Assembly (NCBI GenBank): GCA_949292785.1
Contig: CASFBK010000001.1
Coordinates: 186,001-250,000, forward strand
Direction of reading: 5' to 3'
Origin: an uncultured Eubacteriales bacterium
Lineage (GTDB): Bacteria; Bacillota; Clostridia; Lachnospirales; Lachnospiraceae
Length of the DNA stretch: 64,000 nucleotides
Positions 43,125 to 51,037 of this stretch are shown one piece after another. A program made the translations under genes and the position numbers. The notes under the pieces are model-generated. The model was not told the DNA's origin. It worked only from the letters and a program-made list of their open reading frames with translations, and did no database searches. Numbering within the stretch: the stretch's first letter is position 1; the number at the start of each line of letters is the position of its first letter.

Positions 43125-43748
43125 ATGGAAAAAGAAGTGTCAGCTAAAATCGGAATTCTGGGCGGAACCTTTAATCCCATTCATAATGGACATCTGATGA
43201 TTGCAGAGCAGGCAAGGGAAGAATTCGGACTGGAGCGTATTTTGTTTTTACCCACCGGTCAGTCTCCGCATAAATTAAAGCAGCAGATTACGGATTCTTC
43301 CATGCGTTGTGATATGATTCGGCTTGCTATCGCGGATAATCCTTTTTTTGAACTGGACATGACGGAAGTAAATGCTAAACGCATTAGTTATACCTATATT
43401 ACGCTTCAGGAGATAAAAAAAGCATATCCGGCATCGGAGCTGTATTTTATATTAGGGGCAGATTCCCTGTTTGATTTGGAGACATGGAAAGAACCGGAGG
43501 AAATTCTTGCTGCTTGCAATATTCTTGCAGCGTACCGGGAAGGAGACGGGCAAAAGGATTTTCAGAAACAGATAGACTACCTGAATGAAAAATATCATGC
43601 CCATATCTATCCTTTGCATACGCCAAGCTTTGAGGTATCCTCCAGAGAAATCCGAAGCCGTGTCAGTAAAAATCAAACCATACGTTACCTGGTTCCAAAG
43701 GAAGTAGGGGATTATATCCAAAAAACAAAGCTATATCGGAATTTGTAA
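43125..43748 (+). CDS. nadD: Nicotinate-nucleotide adenylyltransferase
   Basis: Forms nicotinic acid adenine dinucleotide in NAD synthesis, 207 residues. Motifs: GILGGTFNPIHNGHL near the N terminus (HxGH) and the second nucleotidyltransferase motif SSREIRSRV near residue 172. Followed after 18 nt by yqeK, as in many Firmicutes. Confidence 0.96.
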   Translation: MEKEVSAKIGILGGTFNPIHNGHLMIAEQAREEFGLERILFLPTGQSPHKLKQQITDSSMRCDMIRLAIADNPFFELDMTEVNAKRISYTYITLQEIKKAYPASELYFILGADSLFDLETWKEPEEILAACNILAAYREGDGQKDFQKQIDYLNEKYHAHIYPLHTPSFEVSSREIRSRVSKNQTIRYLVPKEVGDYIQKTKLYRNL

Positions 43749-43766
43749 GGAAAGAAGTGAGCAAAC

Positions 43767-44339
43767 GTGAAACGCAGAGAAATAGAGAAGCAATTAAAAA
43801 AGGAGCTGGACAAGGAGCGATTTTGCCATACCCTTGGTGTTATGTATACAGCTGCAGCGCTTGCCATGGCACATGGTGCTGATATGGAACAGGCATTGTA
43901 TGCAGGATTGCTGCATGACTGTGCAAAGTGTATTCCAAACGAAGAGAAAATTGCTTTATGTAAAAAATATCAGATTCCTGTTTCCGCAGTGGAAGAGAAA
44001 AGCCCATTTTTGTTACATGCAAAGCTGGGTGCTTACTATGCCAAGAATACTTATGGGATAGAAGATGAAGAAATTTTGCATGCCATAAAGGTGCATACTA
44101 CCGGAGAACCGGGAATGAACACCTTAGATAAAATCATTTATATTGCAGATTATATTGAACCGAACCGGGATAAGGCTCCAAATCTTGAGGCAATAAGAAC
44201 GCTTGCTTTTCAAAATCTGGATGAAACCATGGATAAGATTTTAAGTGATACACTAAATTATCTTCAGGAAAAGGGCGGAGAAATCGACCCGCTTACCGTT
44301 GAAACATATGCTTACTTCCATAACAAGAATACATTTTGA
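43767..44339 (+). CDS. yqeK: HD-domain phosphohydrolase YqeK (diadenosine tetraphosphatase)
   Basis: 190-residue HD-domain protein; homologues hydrolyse Ap4A symmetrically. Metal ligands in LLHDCAKCI, HAKLGAYYA and HTTGEPGM. The start is GTG at 43767 with GAAAGAAGTGA upstream. Part of the nadD-yqeK-rsfS set. Confidence 0.92.
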   Translation: MKRREIEKQLKKELDKERFCHTLGVMYTAAALAMAHGADMEQALYAGLLHDCAKCIPNEEKIALCKKYQIPVSAVEEKSPFLLHAKLGAYYAKNTYGIEDEEILHAIKVHTTGEPGMNTLDKIIYIADYIEPNRDKAPNLEAIRTLAFQNLDETMDKILSDTLNYLQEKGGEIDPLTVETYAYFHNKNTF

Positions 44340-44355
44340 AAGGAGATTACGAAAA

Positions 44356-44715
44356 ATGAATCATTCACGTGAAATGGTACAAATTGCATGTCATGCATTA
44401 AGCGAAAAGAAGGCAGACGATATTCGTATTATTGATATTAGCGAGGTTTCCCCCATCGCAGATTATTTTGTGATTGCAAGCGGGGCAAATGCCAATCAGC
44501 TTCAGGCTATGGTAGATGCTGTAGATGAAGAATTAACAAAAGCCGGGCATACTGCAAAACAGATTGAAGGAAATCGCAATTCCAGTTGGATTTTAATGGA
44601 CTATACGGATATTGTCGTTCATGTATTTTCCAAGGAAGACCGCCTGTTCTATGACCTAGAGCGTATCTGGACAGATGGAAAAACAGTAGAATTAGAAGAA
44701 TTGTTATCAAAATAA
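44356..44715 (+). CDS. rsfS: Ribosomal silencing factor RsfS
   Basis: 119 residues. Binds L14 and blocks subunit joining when nutrients are scarce. Diagnostic: DISEVSPIADYFVIASGANANQ, EGNRNSSWILMDYTDIVVHVF and the YDLERIW end. ATG 44356 has AAAGGAG upstream; an earlier ATG at 44299 reads inside yqeK. Ends the plus-strand run at a bidirectional terminator. Confidence 0.96.
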   Translation: MNHSREMVQIACHALSEKKADDIRIIDISEVSPIADYFVIASGANANQLQAMVDAVDEELTKAGHTAKQIEGNRNSSWILMDYTDIVVHVFSKEDRLFYDLERIWTDGKTVELEELLSK

Positions 44716-44720
44716 ATATA

Positions 44721-44768
44721 AAAAAGCGTCATTCTCTTGGTAAACAAAAGAATGGCGCTTTTTTATTT
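44721..44768. terminator. Bidirectional terminator between rsfS and lexA
   Basis: AAAAAGCGTCATTCT (44721-44735) pairs with AGAATGGCGCTTTTTT (to about 44764, with a G-U), with A and T runs on both sides, so it can serve the convergent rsfS and lexA transcripts. Confidence 0.85.
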
Positions 44769-44793
44769 TCGTGGCTCAATGAGCTGACCTATT

Positions 44794-45411
44794 TTAATTG
44801 AAGATACGGAATACGCCAAACACTTTACCAAGAATACTACATTCCTGAACGATAATCGGGTCCATATTGTCATTTTCAGGCTGCAGGCGATAATAACCAT
44901 CCTCTTTATAGAACGTCTTTACAGTAGCGGAATCGTCTACAAGAGCCACTACCATATCACCATTTTGGGCAGTGTTTTGACACTGTACCAAAATGCTGTC
45001 ACCATCGAAGATACCGGCATTAATCATACTTTCCCCTTTGACTTTCAGCATAAAGGTCTCAACATTCGGCATCATTTCCGCAGGAATAGGGAAATAGGAC
45101 TCCACATTCTCAACCGCCAACAACGGTTCTCCGGCGGCAACTCTGCCAAGGATAGGAACATTCACTACCTCGCGACGAACCAGATTAAAGTTGTCATCAA
45201 TAATTTCGATGGCTCTTGGCTTGGTAGGGTCGCGGCGTATGTAACCATTCTTTTCTAATGTCTCTAAATGAGAATGAACAGAAGAAGTAGACTTTAAATG
45301 AACGGCTTCACAGATGTCTCTAACCGCCGGCGGATATCCCTTATTCAGAATCTCACTCTTGATATATTCCAAAATCTCTCTTTGTTTATCACTAATCTTA
45401 CCGTATGACAT
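44794..45411 (-). CDS. lexA: SOS repressor LexA
   Basis: 205 residues from the ATG at 45411 (AGGAGG 7 nt upstream; an ATG 6 nt earlier is too close to it). N-terminal winged helix (1-65, STSSVHSHLETLEKNGYIRR) and C-terminal autoprotease with cleavage site Ala93-Gly94 in GRVAAGEPL, Ser128 in KGESMI and Lys165 in DSATVKTF. Divergent from the yneA-like gene across a region with several LexA-box-like repeats, as in B. subtilis. Confidence 0.97.
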   Translation of the reverse strand: MSYGKISDKQREILEYIKSEILNKGYPPAVRDICEAVHLKSTSSVHSHLETLEKNGYIRRDPTKPRAIEIIDDNFNLVRREVVNVPILGRVAAGEPLLAVENVESYFPIPAEMMPNVETFMLKVKGESMINAGIFDGDSILVQCQNTAQNGDMVVALVDDSATVKTFYKEDGYYRLQPENDNMDPIIVQECSILGKVFGVFRIFN

Positions 45412-45492
45412 ATTCATACCTCCTGAACTTAATCTGCAATACTTATTTTCTATATCATATCATACCTCGCTTTAAAATGCAAACACATATTC

Positions 45493-45578
45493 CGAAAATT
45501 TGTTCGAATTTTGTATTGACAAACATTTGTTTGCGTGGTATGATTTGAACATAAACAAATGTTCGCAACAAGTGTTCG
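45493..45578. promoter_or_regulatory. LexA-box cluster and yneA promoter
   Basis: Sites of the form CGAAC-N4-GTTCG: CGAAAATTTGTTCG (45493-45506), the fully symmetric variant CAAACATTTGTTTG (45520-45533), TAAACAAATGTTCG (45552-45565), and a weak GCAACAAGTGTTCG (45565-45578). The second overlaps the -35 of a promoter TTGACA (45516-45521)-N17-TATGAT (45539-45544) for the yneA-like gene; the third lies just after the -10. For lexA a minus-strand TTGCAT-N17-TATGAT follows the first box. Confidence 0.8.
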
Positions 45579-45619
45579 AAACACAATAAATGATATATAA
45601 TACTGAAGGAGGAATTATT

Positions 45620-45973
45620 ATGAATTACAGAAAACAGACCATTTCCTTAAGAAGAGGAGCAGAAGTACATCGAAATATTCTTTTGGCACTGATTACTACT
45701 ATTTTTGTGCTGCTCTGTATGTTGATTGGAAGTAGTATTGCATCTTCCGGACAGAGTAAAGCTGCACAGAATGTTTCTTATAAATATTACACCAGCATTG
45801 AAATTGAAAGAGGGGATACTCTCTGGAATATTGCAGAAGAATACATGACACCGGAATATGGAAGTGTACAGGAATATGTAGATGAGATTAAGGCTGTAAA
45901 TGACCTTGGAGATGATGAAATTCATTCTGGACAGTATCTTATGATTCCGTATTTTTCTAGTGAAATAAAATAA
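45620..45973 (+). CDS. yneA: YneA-like SOS cell-division inhibitor (LysM protein)
   Basis: 117 residues: basic start, one membrane segment (about 19-41, ILLALITTIFVLLCMLIGSS) and a LysM domain (about 60-115) with IERGDTLWNIAEEY and SGQYLMIPY. This is the plan of YneA, which is induced by DNA damage in B. subtilis and delays septation outside the membrane. Divergent from lexA with LexA-box-like sites in its promoter. The ATG 45620 has AAGGAGG upstream. Sequence similarity of LysM proteins is low, so the assignment rests mainly on position and layout. Confidence 0.85.
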   Translation: MNYRKQTISLRRGAEVHRNILLALITTIFVLLCMLIGSSIASSGQSKAAQNVSYKYYTSIEIERGDTLWNIAEEYMTPEYGSVQEYVDEIKAVNDLGDDEIHSGQYLMIPYFSSEIK

Positions 45974-46006
45974 TATGCCTTCACTTATTTTTTCAATATA
46001 ACTCTT

Positions 46007-46040
46007 GCCTGCTGATTTCTAGGATTTCAGTAGGCTTTTT
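46007..46040 (+). terminator. Rho-independent terminator after the yneA-like gene
   Basis: GCCTGCTGA (46007-46015) pairs with TCAGTAGGC (46027-46035, one G-U), followed by TTTTT. Confidence 0.85.
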
Positions 46041-46042
46041 GC

Positions 46043-46071
46043 TTGTTTTTTTTAGGATTTCATTCTATAAT
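46043..46071 (+). promoter_or_regulatory. Promoter of the acyltransferase gene
   Basis: TTGTTT (46043-46048), 17-nt spacer, TATAAT (46066-46071), 32 nt before the ATG. Confidence 0.65.
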
Positions 46072-46103
46072 AGAAAAGATGTATTTACAATAGGAGAAGA
46101 GAT

Positions 46104-46832
46104 ATGATTAAATTTTTATATGTTATTTTTATGAATTTATTCCGGGCTCCTTATATGATTCCGAAAATGCGCTACCAGGCAAATCATCCGGAAAAGTATT
46201 CCGAACAAAAACGTTATGCTCTGGTTCGGCATGCAATTACGCTGATGAAGCGAACCGGTCATATTCATACCAAGGCCTACGGAGAAGAAAATCTTCCCAA
46301 AGAAGGCGGTTATATTATGTACCCGAATCATCAGGGAAAATATGATGCTCTTGGTATCATGATTACGCATAAAACTCCTTGTTCCTTTGTTATGGACAAG
46401 GTAAAGTCACGTATGATTTTAACCAGTGAAATCGTAGACCTGGTACAAGGAAAGCGTCTGGACCGTAAGGATGTTCGCCAGGCACTTCCAGTACTAAATG
46501 AAGTGGCAGAAGAAGTGAAAAATGGGCGAAAATATATCATTTTCCCGGAAGGAGACTATGTTTTTAATAATCATAACAACATTTCTAACTTTAAGGCAGG
46601 CTGTTTTAAATGTGCGTTGAAGGCGAAGGCTCCCATCGTTCCGGTAGCACTGATTGATTCCTATAAGGTATTTAACAGCTTTACCCTTGGAAAAGTGACT
46701 ACTCAGGTACATTATCTGAAGCCATTGTTGTATGAGGAATATAAGAACTTAAAAACAGTGGAAATTGCAAAAATAGTACAAGAGCGCATTACCAAGGTAG
46801 TAGAAGAATATAGCATAGCAGTTCCGTACTAA
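46104..46832 (+). CDS. 1-acylglycerol-3-phosphate acyltransferase (PlsC-like)
   Basis: 242 residues. Membrane-associated acyltransferase making phosphatidate. The catalytic H-x4-D is in YPNHQGKYDALG (about residue 74) and the substrate motif FPEGDYVFNN (about 149) replaces the usual FPEGTRS; APIVPVALIDS is the fourth block. The altered second motif may mean a different acceptor. AGGAGAAG upstream. Ends 8 nt from the convergent TtcA-like gene. Confidence 0.87.
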   Translation: MIKFLYVIFMNLFRAPYMIPKMRYQANHPEKYSEQKRYALVRHAITLMKRTGHIHTKAYGEENLPKEGGYIMYPNHQGKYDALGIMITHKTPCSFVMDKVKSRMILTSEIVDLVQGKRLDRKDVRQALPVLNEVAEEVKNGRKYIIFPEGDYVFNNHNNISNFKAGCFKCALKAKAPIVPVALIDSYKVFNSFTLGKVTTQVHYLKPLLYEEYKNLKTVEIAKIVQERITKVVEEYSIAVPY

Positions 46833-46840
46833 GTTCCTTA

Positions 46841-47578
46841 CTAATTACCAGAGTATGTTGTCTTTCCTGGCCAGTCTTCCATATTTCCATTTATAATAGC
46901 CGTGAACATTCTTTCTTTGCAGCCTGGATGTTCACGGTTTAAATGTTTGAGCAAATCTTTGGTATATTCCCGCTTGGTATAGCCATCGGCAGGACAGGGG
47001 CTTTTCGCTACCGGCAGCTGATATTTGTGACTAAAGCCGATTACATCAGCTTCATGTACATATATCATGGGGCGAATCACGGTCAGCTCCATACGGTCTA
47101 AATATGTTTTTGGGGAAAAGGTATGAAAACGCCCTTCAAAAAGCAGGGACATCAGCATAGTCTCAACGACATCATCCTTGTGATGAGCATATGCAATTTT
47201 GTTAAAGCCGTGCGCCTTTACCGCTTGATTTAAAGCGCCTTTTCGCATTTTGGCACAAAGAGAGCAGGGATTGCTTTCTTTTCTTTCATCAAAGACGATT
47301 TTTGCCACCTCGGTATGTATTACTTCATAGGAAATATCAAGTTCTTTGCATAACTTCCCAATAGACTTTGTATCAAAGTTTTGGAAGCCAAGGTCAACCG
47401 TAATTGCCATAAGTTCAAATTTCTTTGGATAAAAGCGCTGTAAGCCCTTTAAGGCATAAAGCATGGTGAGAGAATCCTTTCCGCCGGAAACCCCAATAGC
47501 AATTTTATCTCCTTCTTCAATCATTTGGTAATCGTCAATGGCGCGTCTGGTGTAGCTCAAAAGCTGCTGTAATTTCAT
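46841..47578 (-). CDS. TtcA/TtuA-like tRNA thiolation protein
   Basis: 245-residue PP-loop ATPase that should put sulfur on a tRNA base. Seen: PP-loop GVSGGKDSLTMLYAL (about residue 33), the cluster-type C-x2-C in NPCSLCAKMRKGAL and the third Cys in KSPCPADG. This is TtcA's arrangement (2-thiocytidine 32), though related groups thiolate other positions. The ATG 47578 follows GGAGGT; the ATG 12 nt earlier includes the RBS. Divergent from dtd. Confidence 0.88.
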   Translation of the reverse strand: MKLQQLLSYTRRAIDDYQMIEEGDKIAIGVSGGKDSLTMLYALKGLQRFYPKKFELMAITVDLGFQNFDTKSIGKLCKELDISYEVIHTEVAKIVFDERKESNPCSLCAKMRKGALNQAVKAHGFNKIAYAHHKDDVVETMLMSLLFEGRFHTFSPKTYLDRMELTVIRPMIYVHEADVIGFSHKYQLPVAKSPCPADGYTKREYTKDLLKHLNREHPGCKERMFTAIINGNMEDWPGKTTYSGN

Positions 47579-47667
47579 CGTAACCTCCATGTGTTTACAT
47601 AAAATAATTATGCAAACAAAAACGTATTAAGGTGATTTTCTAAAGTATTTATTATAGTATAAGTTTG

Positions 47668-47676
47668 TGATATAAT
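47668..47676 (+). promoter_or_regulatory. Extended -10 promoter of dtd
   Basis: TGATATAAT (47668-47676) is a good extended -10; the -35 region (around 47648) is weak. Confidence 0.5.
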
Positions 47677-47709
47677 CAACAATTATGACATAAAAGGAGA
47701 ATTTGGCTT

Positions 47710-48159
47710 ATGAAATTTGTAATACAACGTGTGACTCAGGCTTCGGTAGAGGTAAATCATGAGGTAATCGGTAAGGTAAACAAGGGATTTTTGGTATTAA
47801 TTGGAGTCAGCAACGATGATACCACGGAAATCGCCGATAAACTGATAAAAAAGCTCATCGGCTTACGGATTTTTGAGGATGAAAATGGAAAAACAAACCT
47901 TGCTTTAAAGGATGTCAATGGCGAACTGTTATTAGTTTCGCAGTTTACCTTATATGCAGATTGTAAAAAGGGAAACCGACCGTCATTTATCAAAGCAGGT
48001 AATCCGGAGCATGCCAATCAGTTATATGAATACATTATTGAGGCATGTAAAAAAGAGATTCCTGTGGTTCAGACCGGGGAGTTTGGTGCAGATATGAAAA
48101 TTTCTTTGTTAAATGACGGTCCATTTACCATAATTTTGGATTCTAATGAGATTTGCTGA
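47710..48159 (+). CDS. dtd: D-aminoacyl-tRNA deacylase
   Basis: 149 residues. Removes D-amino acids and glycine from mischarged tRNA. Catalytic SQFTLYADC (about 79-87) and the cross-subunit [11 protein letters not shown] motif (Gly-Pro with Phe) are present, with the usual N terminus [19 protein letters not shown] precedes the ATG. Confidence 0.97.
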   Translation: MKFVIQRVTQASVEVNHEVIGKVNKGFLVLIGVSNDDTTEIADKLIKKLIGLRIFEDENGKTNLALKDVNGELLLVSQFTLYADCKKGNRPSFIKAGNPEHANQLYEYIIEACKKEIPVVQTGEFGADMKISLLNDGPFTIILDSNEIC

Positions 48160-48160
48160 C

Positions 48161-48196
48161 TATCAGTTCGTAAAATCAACATTTCGCGAACTGATA
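48161..48196. repeat. Perfect 10-bp inverted repeat
   Basis: TATCAGTTCG (48161-48170) is the exact reverse complement of 48187-48196, with 16 nt between. It begins 1 nt after dtd. No T run follows, so it is not a standard terminator; spacing is too wide for an Xer dif site. The remaining 155 nt to the recombinase gene is AT-rich with two shorter interleaved repeats (ATTATCA/TGATAAT and TAAGATT/AATCTTA) at about 48273-48312 and no convincing promoter. Confidence 0.6.
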
Positions 48197-48352
48197 CTTA
48201 TAGAGAAACACACTACCGGATTTACAATCAATATGGTCATTTGCAAAAACAACCTTAGCTATGTTAAAATTATTATCAGTAAGATTTTTGTGAAATTATG
48301 ATAATCTTAACATATTAATTGATATATAGCTGAAAACAAAGGAGCGTCTTCC

Positions 48353-49417
48353 ATGGAATACACTGAAAAAATAAATCTGGAAAACAAAAGAAAATTGCAG
48401 GAATTGCTAAAAGAACTGCCAAAGTTCTGCAGCGACTTTTTCCGTTATCTGGATACCCGGAATACCTCATCCAGAACAAGATTGTCTTATGGGTATGATA
48501 TTCGGATTTTCTTTGAATTTATACAGGAAAATAATCCGGTATACAAGAAAATGTCCATGCATGATATTCCTATCAATGTCTTAGATGAAATGACTCCTGT
48601 TGATATCGAAGAATATCTTTCTTATTTATCTTATTATGAGAAAAAAGACGGACAGGCAGTTACCAACGGTGAAAAAGGGAAATCACGCAAGCTTTCTGCT
48701 ATCCGTACCATGTACAATTATTATTTTAAGAAAGAATTCATTAAGACCAATGCGCCTTCCATGATTGATACACCAAAAAAGCACAAGGAAAACATTATCC
48801 GTCTGGACAAAGACGAGGTAGCCGAACTGATTACAACTGTTCAGAGTGGTGAAAATTTAACTGCCAGACAGCTTGCAGCTCATCAGAAAACAAAATACCG
48901 CGATATTGCTATTCTTACTCTTCTGCTTGGAACCGGAATCCGTGTATCGGAATGTGTTGGCTTGGATGTTGCGGATTTGAGCTTTAAAAACAACTGTATG
49001 CGGGTGGTACGTAAGGGCGGAAACGAGTCCACTATTTACTTTGGGGATGAGGTCGCAGATGCTCTTTTGGATTACCTGGAACTGGAACGGGAAGGTCTGG
49101 CGCAAAAAGCGTTGCCGGAACACGAGAATGCATTGTTTTTATCTCTAAAGTACAGCCGTCTTACTACCCGTGCCGTAGAAAAGCTGGTAAAAAAATATAC
49201 CGGCGCCGCTAATATCAATAAAAAAATTACTCCTCATAAGCTGAGGAGCACTTACGGTACCAATCTTTATAAAGAAACCGGCGATATTTATCTGGTGGCA
49301 GATGCGCTGGGGCATAAAAGCGTAGAGACTACCCGTCAGCACTACGCTGCTATTGAGGATGACAGACGCCGGCTGGCAGGTAAGTTTTCCGGAAGTATCT
49401 TTCATGAAGATGAATAG
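48353..49417 (+). CDS. Tyrosine recombinase (XerS/XerC-like)
   Basis: 354-residue site-specific tyrosine recombinase with all catalytic residues: Arg197 in GTGIRVSE, Lys221 in VRKGGN, His295 and Arg298 in HKLRST, His321 in LGHKS, Tyr331 in TTRQHYAAI. N-terminal core-binding domain (about 15-135). The length and the long insertion before the catalytic domain resemble single-Xer systems such as XerS more than XerC/D of about 300 residues. There are no phage or plasmid genes around, so a chromosomal housekeeping Xer role is likely; this is inferred. AAAGGAG upstream. Confidence 0.88.
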   Translation: MEYTEKINLENKRKLQELLKELPKFCSDFFRYLDTRNTSSRTRLSYGYDIRIFFEFIQENNPVYKKMSMHDIPINVLDEMTPVDIEEYLSYLSYYEKKDGQAVTNGEKGKSRKLSAIRTMYNYYFKKEFIKTNAPSMIDTPKKHKENIIRLDKDEVAELITTVQSGENLTARQLAAHQKTKYRDIAILTLLLGTGIRVSECVGLDVADLSFKNNCMRVVRKGGNESTIYFGDEVADALLDYLELEREGLAQKALPEHENALFLSLKYSRLTTRAVEKLVKKYTGAANINKKITPHKLRSTYGTNLYKETGDIYLVADALGHKSVETTRQHYAAIEDDRRRLAGKFSGSIFHEDE

Positions 49418-49454
49418 AAATTCATTTAAAAATAGGAACTGCTACCAAGTAAAT

Positions 49455-50276
49455 TTATTGTGATACGACGATGTTTAAATGCTTTTCTAACGTAACTGCA
49501 ATCCCATCTTCATTATTAGAGGCAGTAATTTCATTTGCTACTGCCTTTAATTCTTCACAGGCATTTCCCATAGCAACTCCAAGTCCTGCATATTCTACCA
49601 TGGAAATATCATTTTGCGCATCTCCAAAAGCGATGATTTCAGAAGCATCGATACCTAACTCCTGACATGCTTTGTCCAAAGAGGCGGCTTTATTAATTCC
49701 TTTCATGTTACATTCCAGGTAAAATGGCGCAGACATGGCAAAGGAAAATTCTTCTGTAAAAGGATTTGTCATTGCTTCCATATGCTCTGATAATACTTCA
49801 TTTGGCGCTGCCGTTAGTATTTTTACCGGTGCAAAATCCAGAAATTCAGAAAGTGTTCCCACTTCTATTATGTCTAAATCATTAATACTGCTTTCGTAAT
49901 CTGCCTTGTAGCCGTCTTTATTTGGCACATAGAGACATTTTTCCTTCATTACCATAGGAGAAACCGGAAATTGCTCTAAATGTCTTAAAACGGCCTTTGC
50001 GCGTTCTAACGGAATTGCTTTTTCGTATAATACTCTTCCACTTTGTGCATCTAATAATTTTCCGCCATTATATGCCAGGAGAATTCCGTGATGTTTTTCC
50101 ATTTCCAGTTCCTGACATAATTTTCCCAATCCCGCAACCGGACGCCCGGAAGCAAGTACGAGAATGATACCACTCTCCTGTGCTTTTTTCAGGGCGTCCA
50201 GTGTCTTTGGAGTTATTTTCTTTTCGTCGTTGGTCAATGTTCCGTCGATATCCAGAACAATCATTTTGTAGCTCAT
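49455..50276 (-). CDS. Cof-type HAD-IIB phosphatase
   Basis: 273-residue phosphatase for sugar phosphates, FMN-like compounds or similar. Motif I LDIDGTLTND, motif II LASGRP, the Lys in INKAASLDKA and motif IV AFGDAQNDISMVEYAG are all intact; the cap is of type C2B. AAAGGA before the ATG. Lies after the cytidylate-kinase-like gene on the same strand with 48 nt between. Confidence 0.92.
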   Translation of the reverse strand: MSYKMIVLDIDGTLTNDEKKITPKTLDALKKAQESGIILVLASGRPVAGLGKLCQELEMEKHHGILLAYNGGKLLDAQSGRVLYEKAIPLERAKAVLRHLEQFPVSPMVMKEKCLYVPNKDGYKADYESSINDLDIIEVGTLSEFLDFAPVKILTAAPNEVLSEHMEAMTNPFTEEFSFAMSAPFYLECNMKGINKAASLDKACQELGIDASEIIAFGDAQNDISMVEYAGLGVAMGNACEELKAVANEITASNNEDGIAVTLEKHLNIVVSQ

Positions 50277-50324
50277 AATTTATATCCTTTATTATATATC
50301 TTTTTATTACTTGCGCGCCGGGAA

Positions 50325-50957
50325 TTATCCCTTATGCTTCTGTTTGATATCCATGTAATTTAAAATCATTTCCACACAGCCGTCTAATCCAAGCTGGCCG
50401 CTATCCAGAGACAGATTATAGCTTCTGGAATCTCCCCATTTCTTACTGGAGTAATAATTATAATAACTTGCACGTTTCTTATCTGTCTTTTGAATCATGT
50501 CTTTTGCTTTTTCCTTTGTCAGATGAAAGGTCTCCATGACATGATTGATTCTAAAATCCATATCTGCATGAATAAATACACTGGTGCAGTTGGGATGCTC
50601 TGCCAGTGCGTAATCAGCGCAGCGTCCTACGATAATGCAGGACTCTTTTTCGGCAAGCTTTTTAATTGCATCAAACTGTGCCAGAAATACTTTGTGATTT
50701 AGCGGCATGTCTAAAAAAGGCGCCGATGTGTATCCGCTGACAGAATATGTATCCATAACCAATGAGTATAAAAAACTGTTGGTTGGTTTTTCGTCATGAT
50801 TTTCAAAAATTTCTTCACAAAGTCCGCTTTCCTTTGCTGCCATCGCAAGCAGTTCCTTGTCATAATATTTCACATTTAATTTGTCCGAAAGCTTACGTGC
50901 CACGTCAAGACCGCCGCTTCCAAATTCTCTTCCGATTGTAATTACAAAGTTGTCCAT
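50325..50957 (-). CDS. Cytidylate-kinase-like P-loop protein
   Basis: 210 residues. The N-terminal GREFGSGGLDVARKLSDKL is a variant P-loop of the cytidylate kinase-like family (AAA-type, annotated Cytidylate_kin2); true CMP kinase has G-x-G-x-SGKS-like sequence. C-terminal region has basic KTDKKRASYYNYYS and GDSRSYNLSLDSGQLG, conserved in this subfamily, which probably phosphorylates something other than CMP. RBS GGTGG. Starts 80 nt downstream of rluD; cluster membership uncertain. Confidence 0.85.
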   Translation of the reverse strand: MDNFVITIGREFGSGGLDVARKLSDKLNVKYYDKELLAMAAKESGLCEEIFENHDEKPTNSFLYSLVMDTYSVSGYTSAPFLDMPLNHKVFLAQFDAIKKLAEKESCIIVGRCADYALAEHPNCTSVFIHADMDFRINHVMETFHLTKEKAKDMIQKTDKKRASYYNYYSSKKWGDSRSYNLSLDSGQLGLDGCVEMILNYMDIKQKHKG

Positions 50958-51037
50958 AGAAATACCACCTTTCTGCTTTACTTACTTATATTATAATATA
51001 TTTTGCACAAAATGTATACACAATATATTGCATTTTT

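Noticed and set aside
48161-48196. Terminator of dtd or dif site
   Set aside because: No T run after the stem, and a 16-nt centre is too wide for Xer sites with 6-8 nt centres.
48353-49417. Integrase of an integrated element
   Set aside because: No phage, plasmid or conjugation genes, no attachment-site duplications and normal base use on both sides; a chromosomal Xer role fits better.
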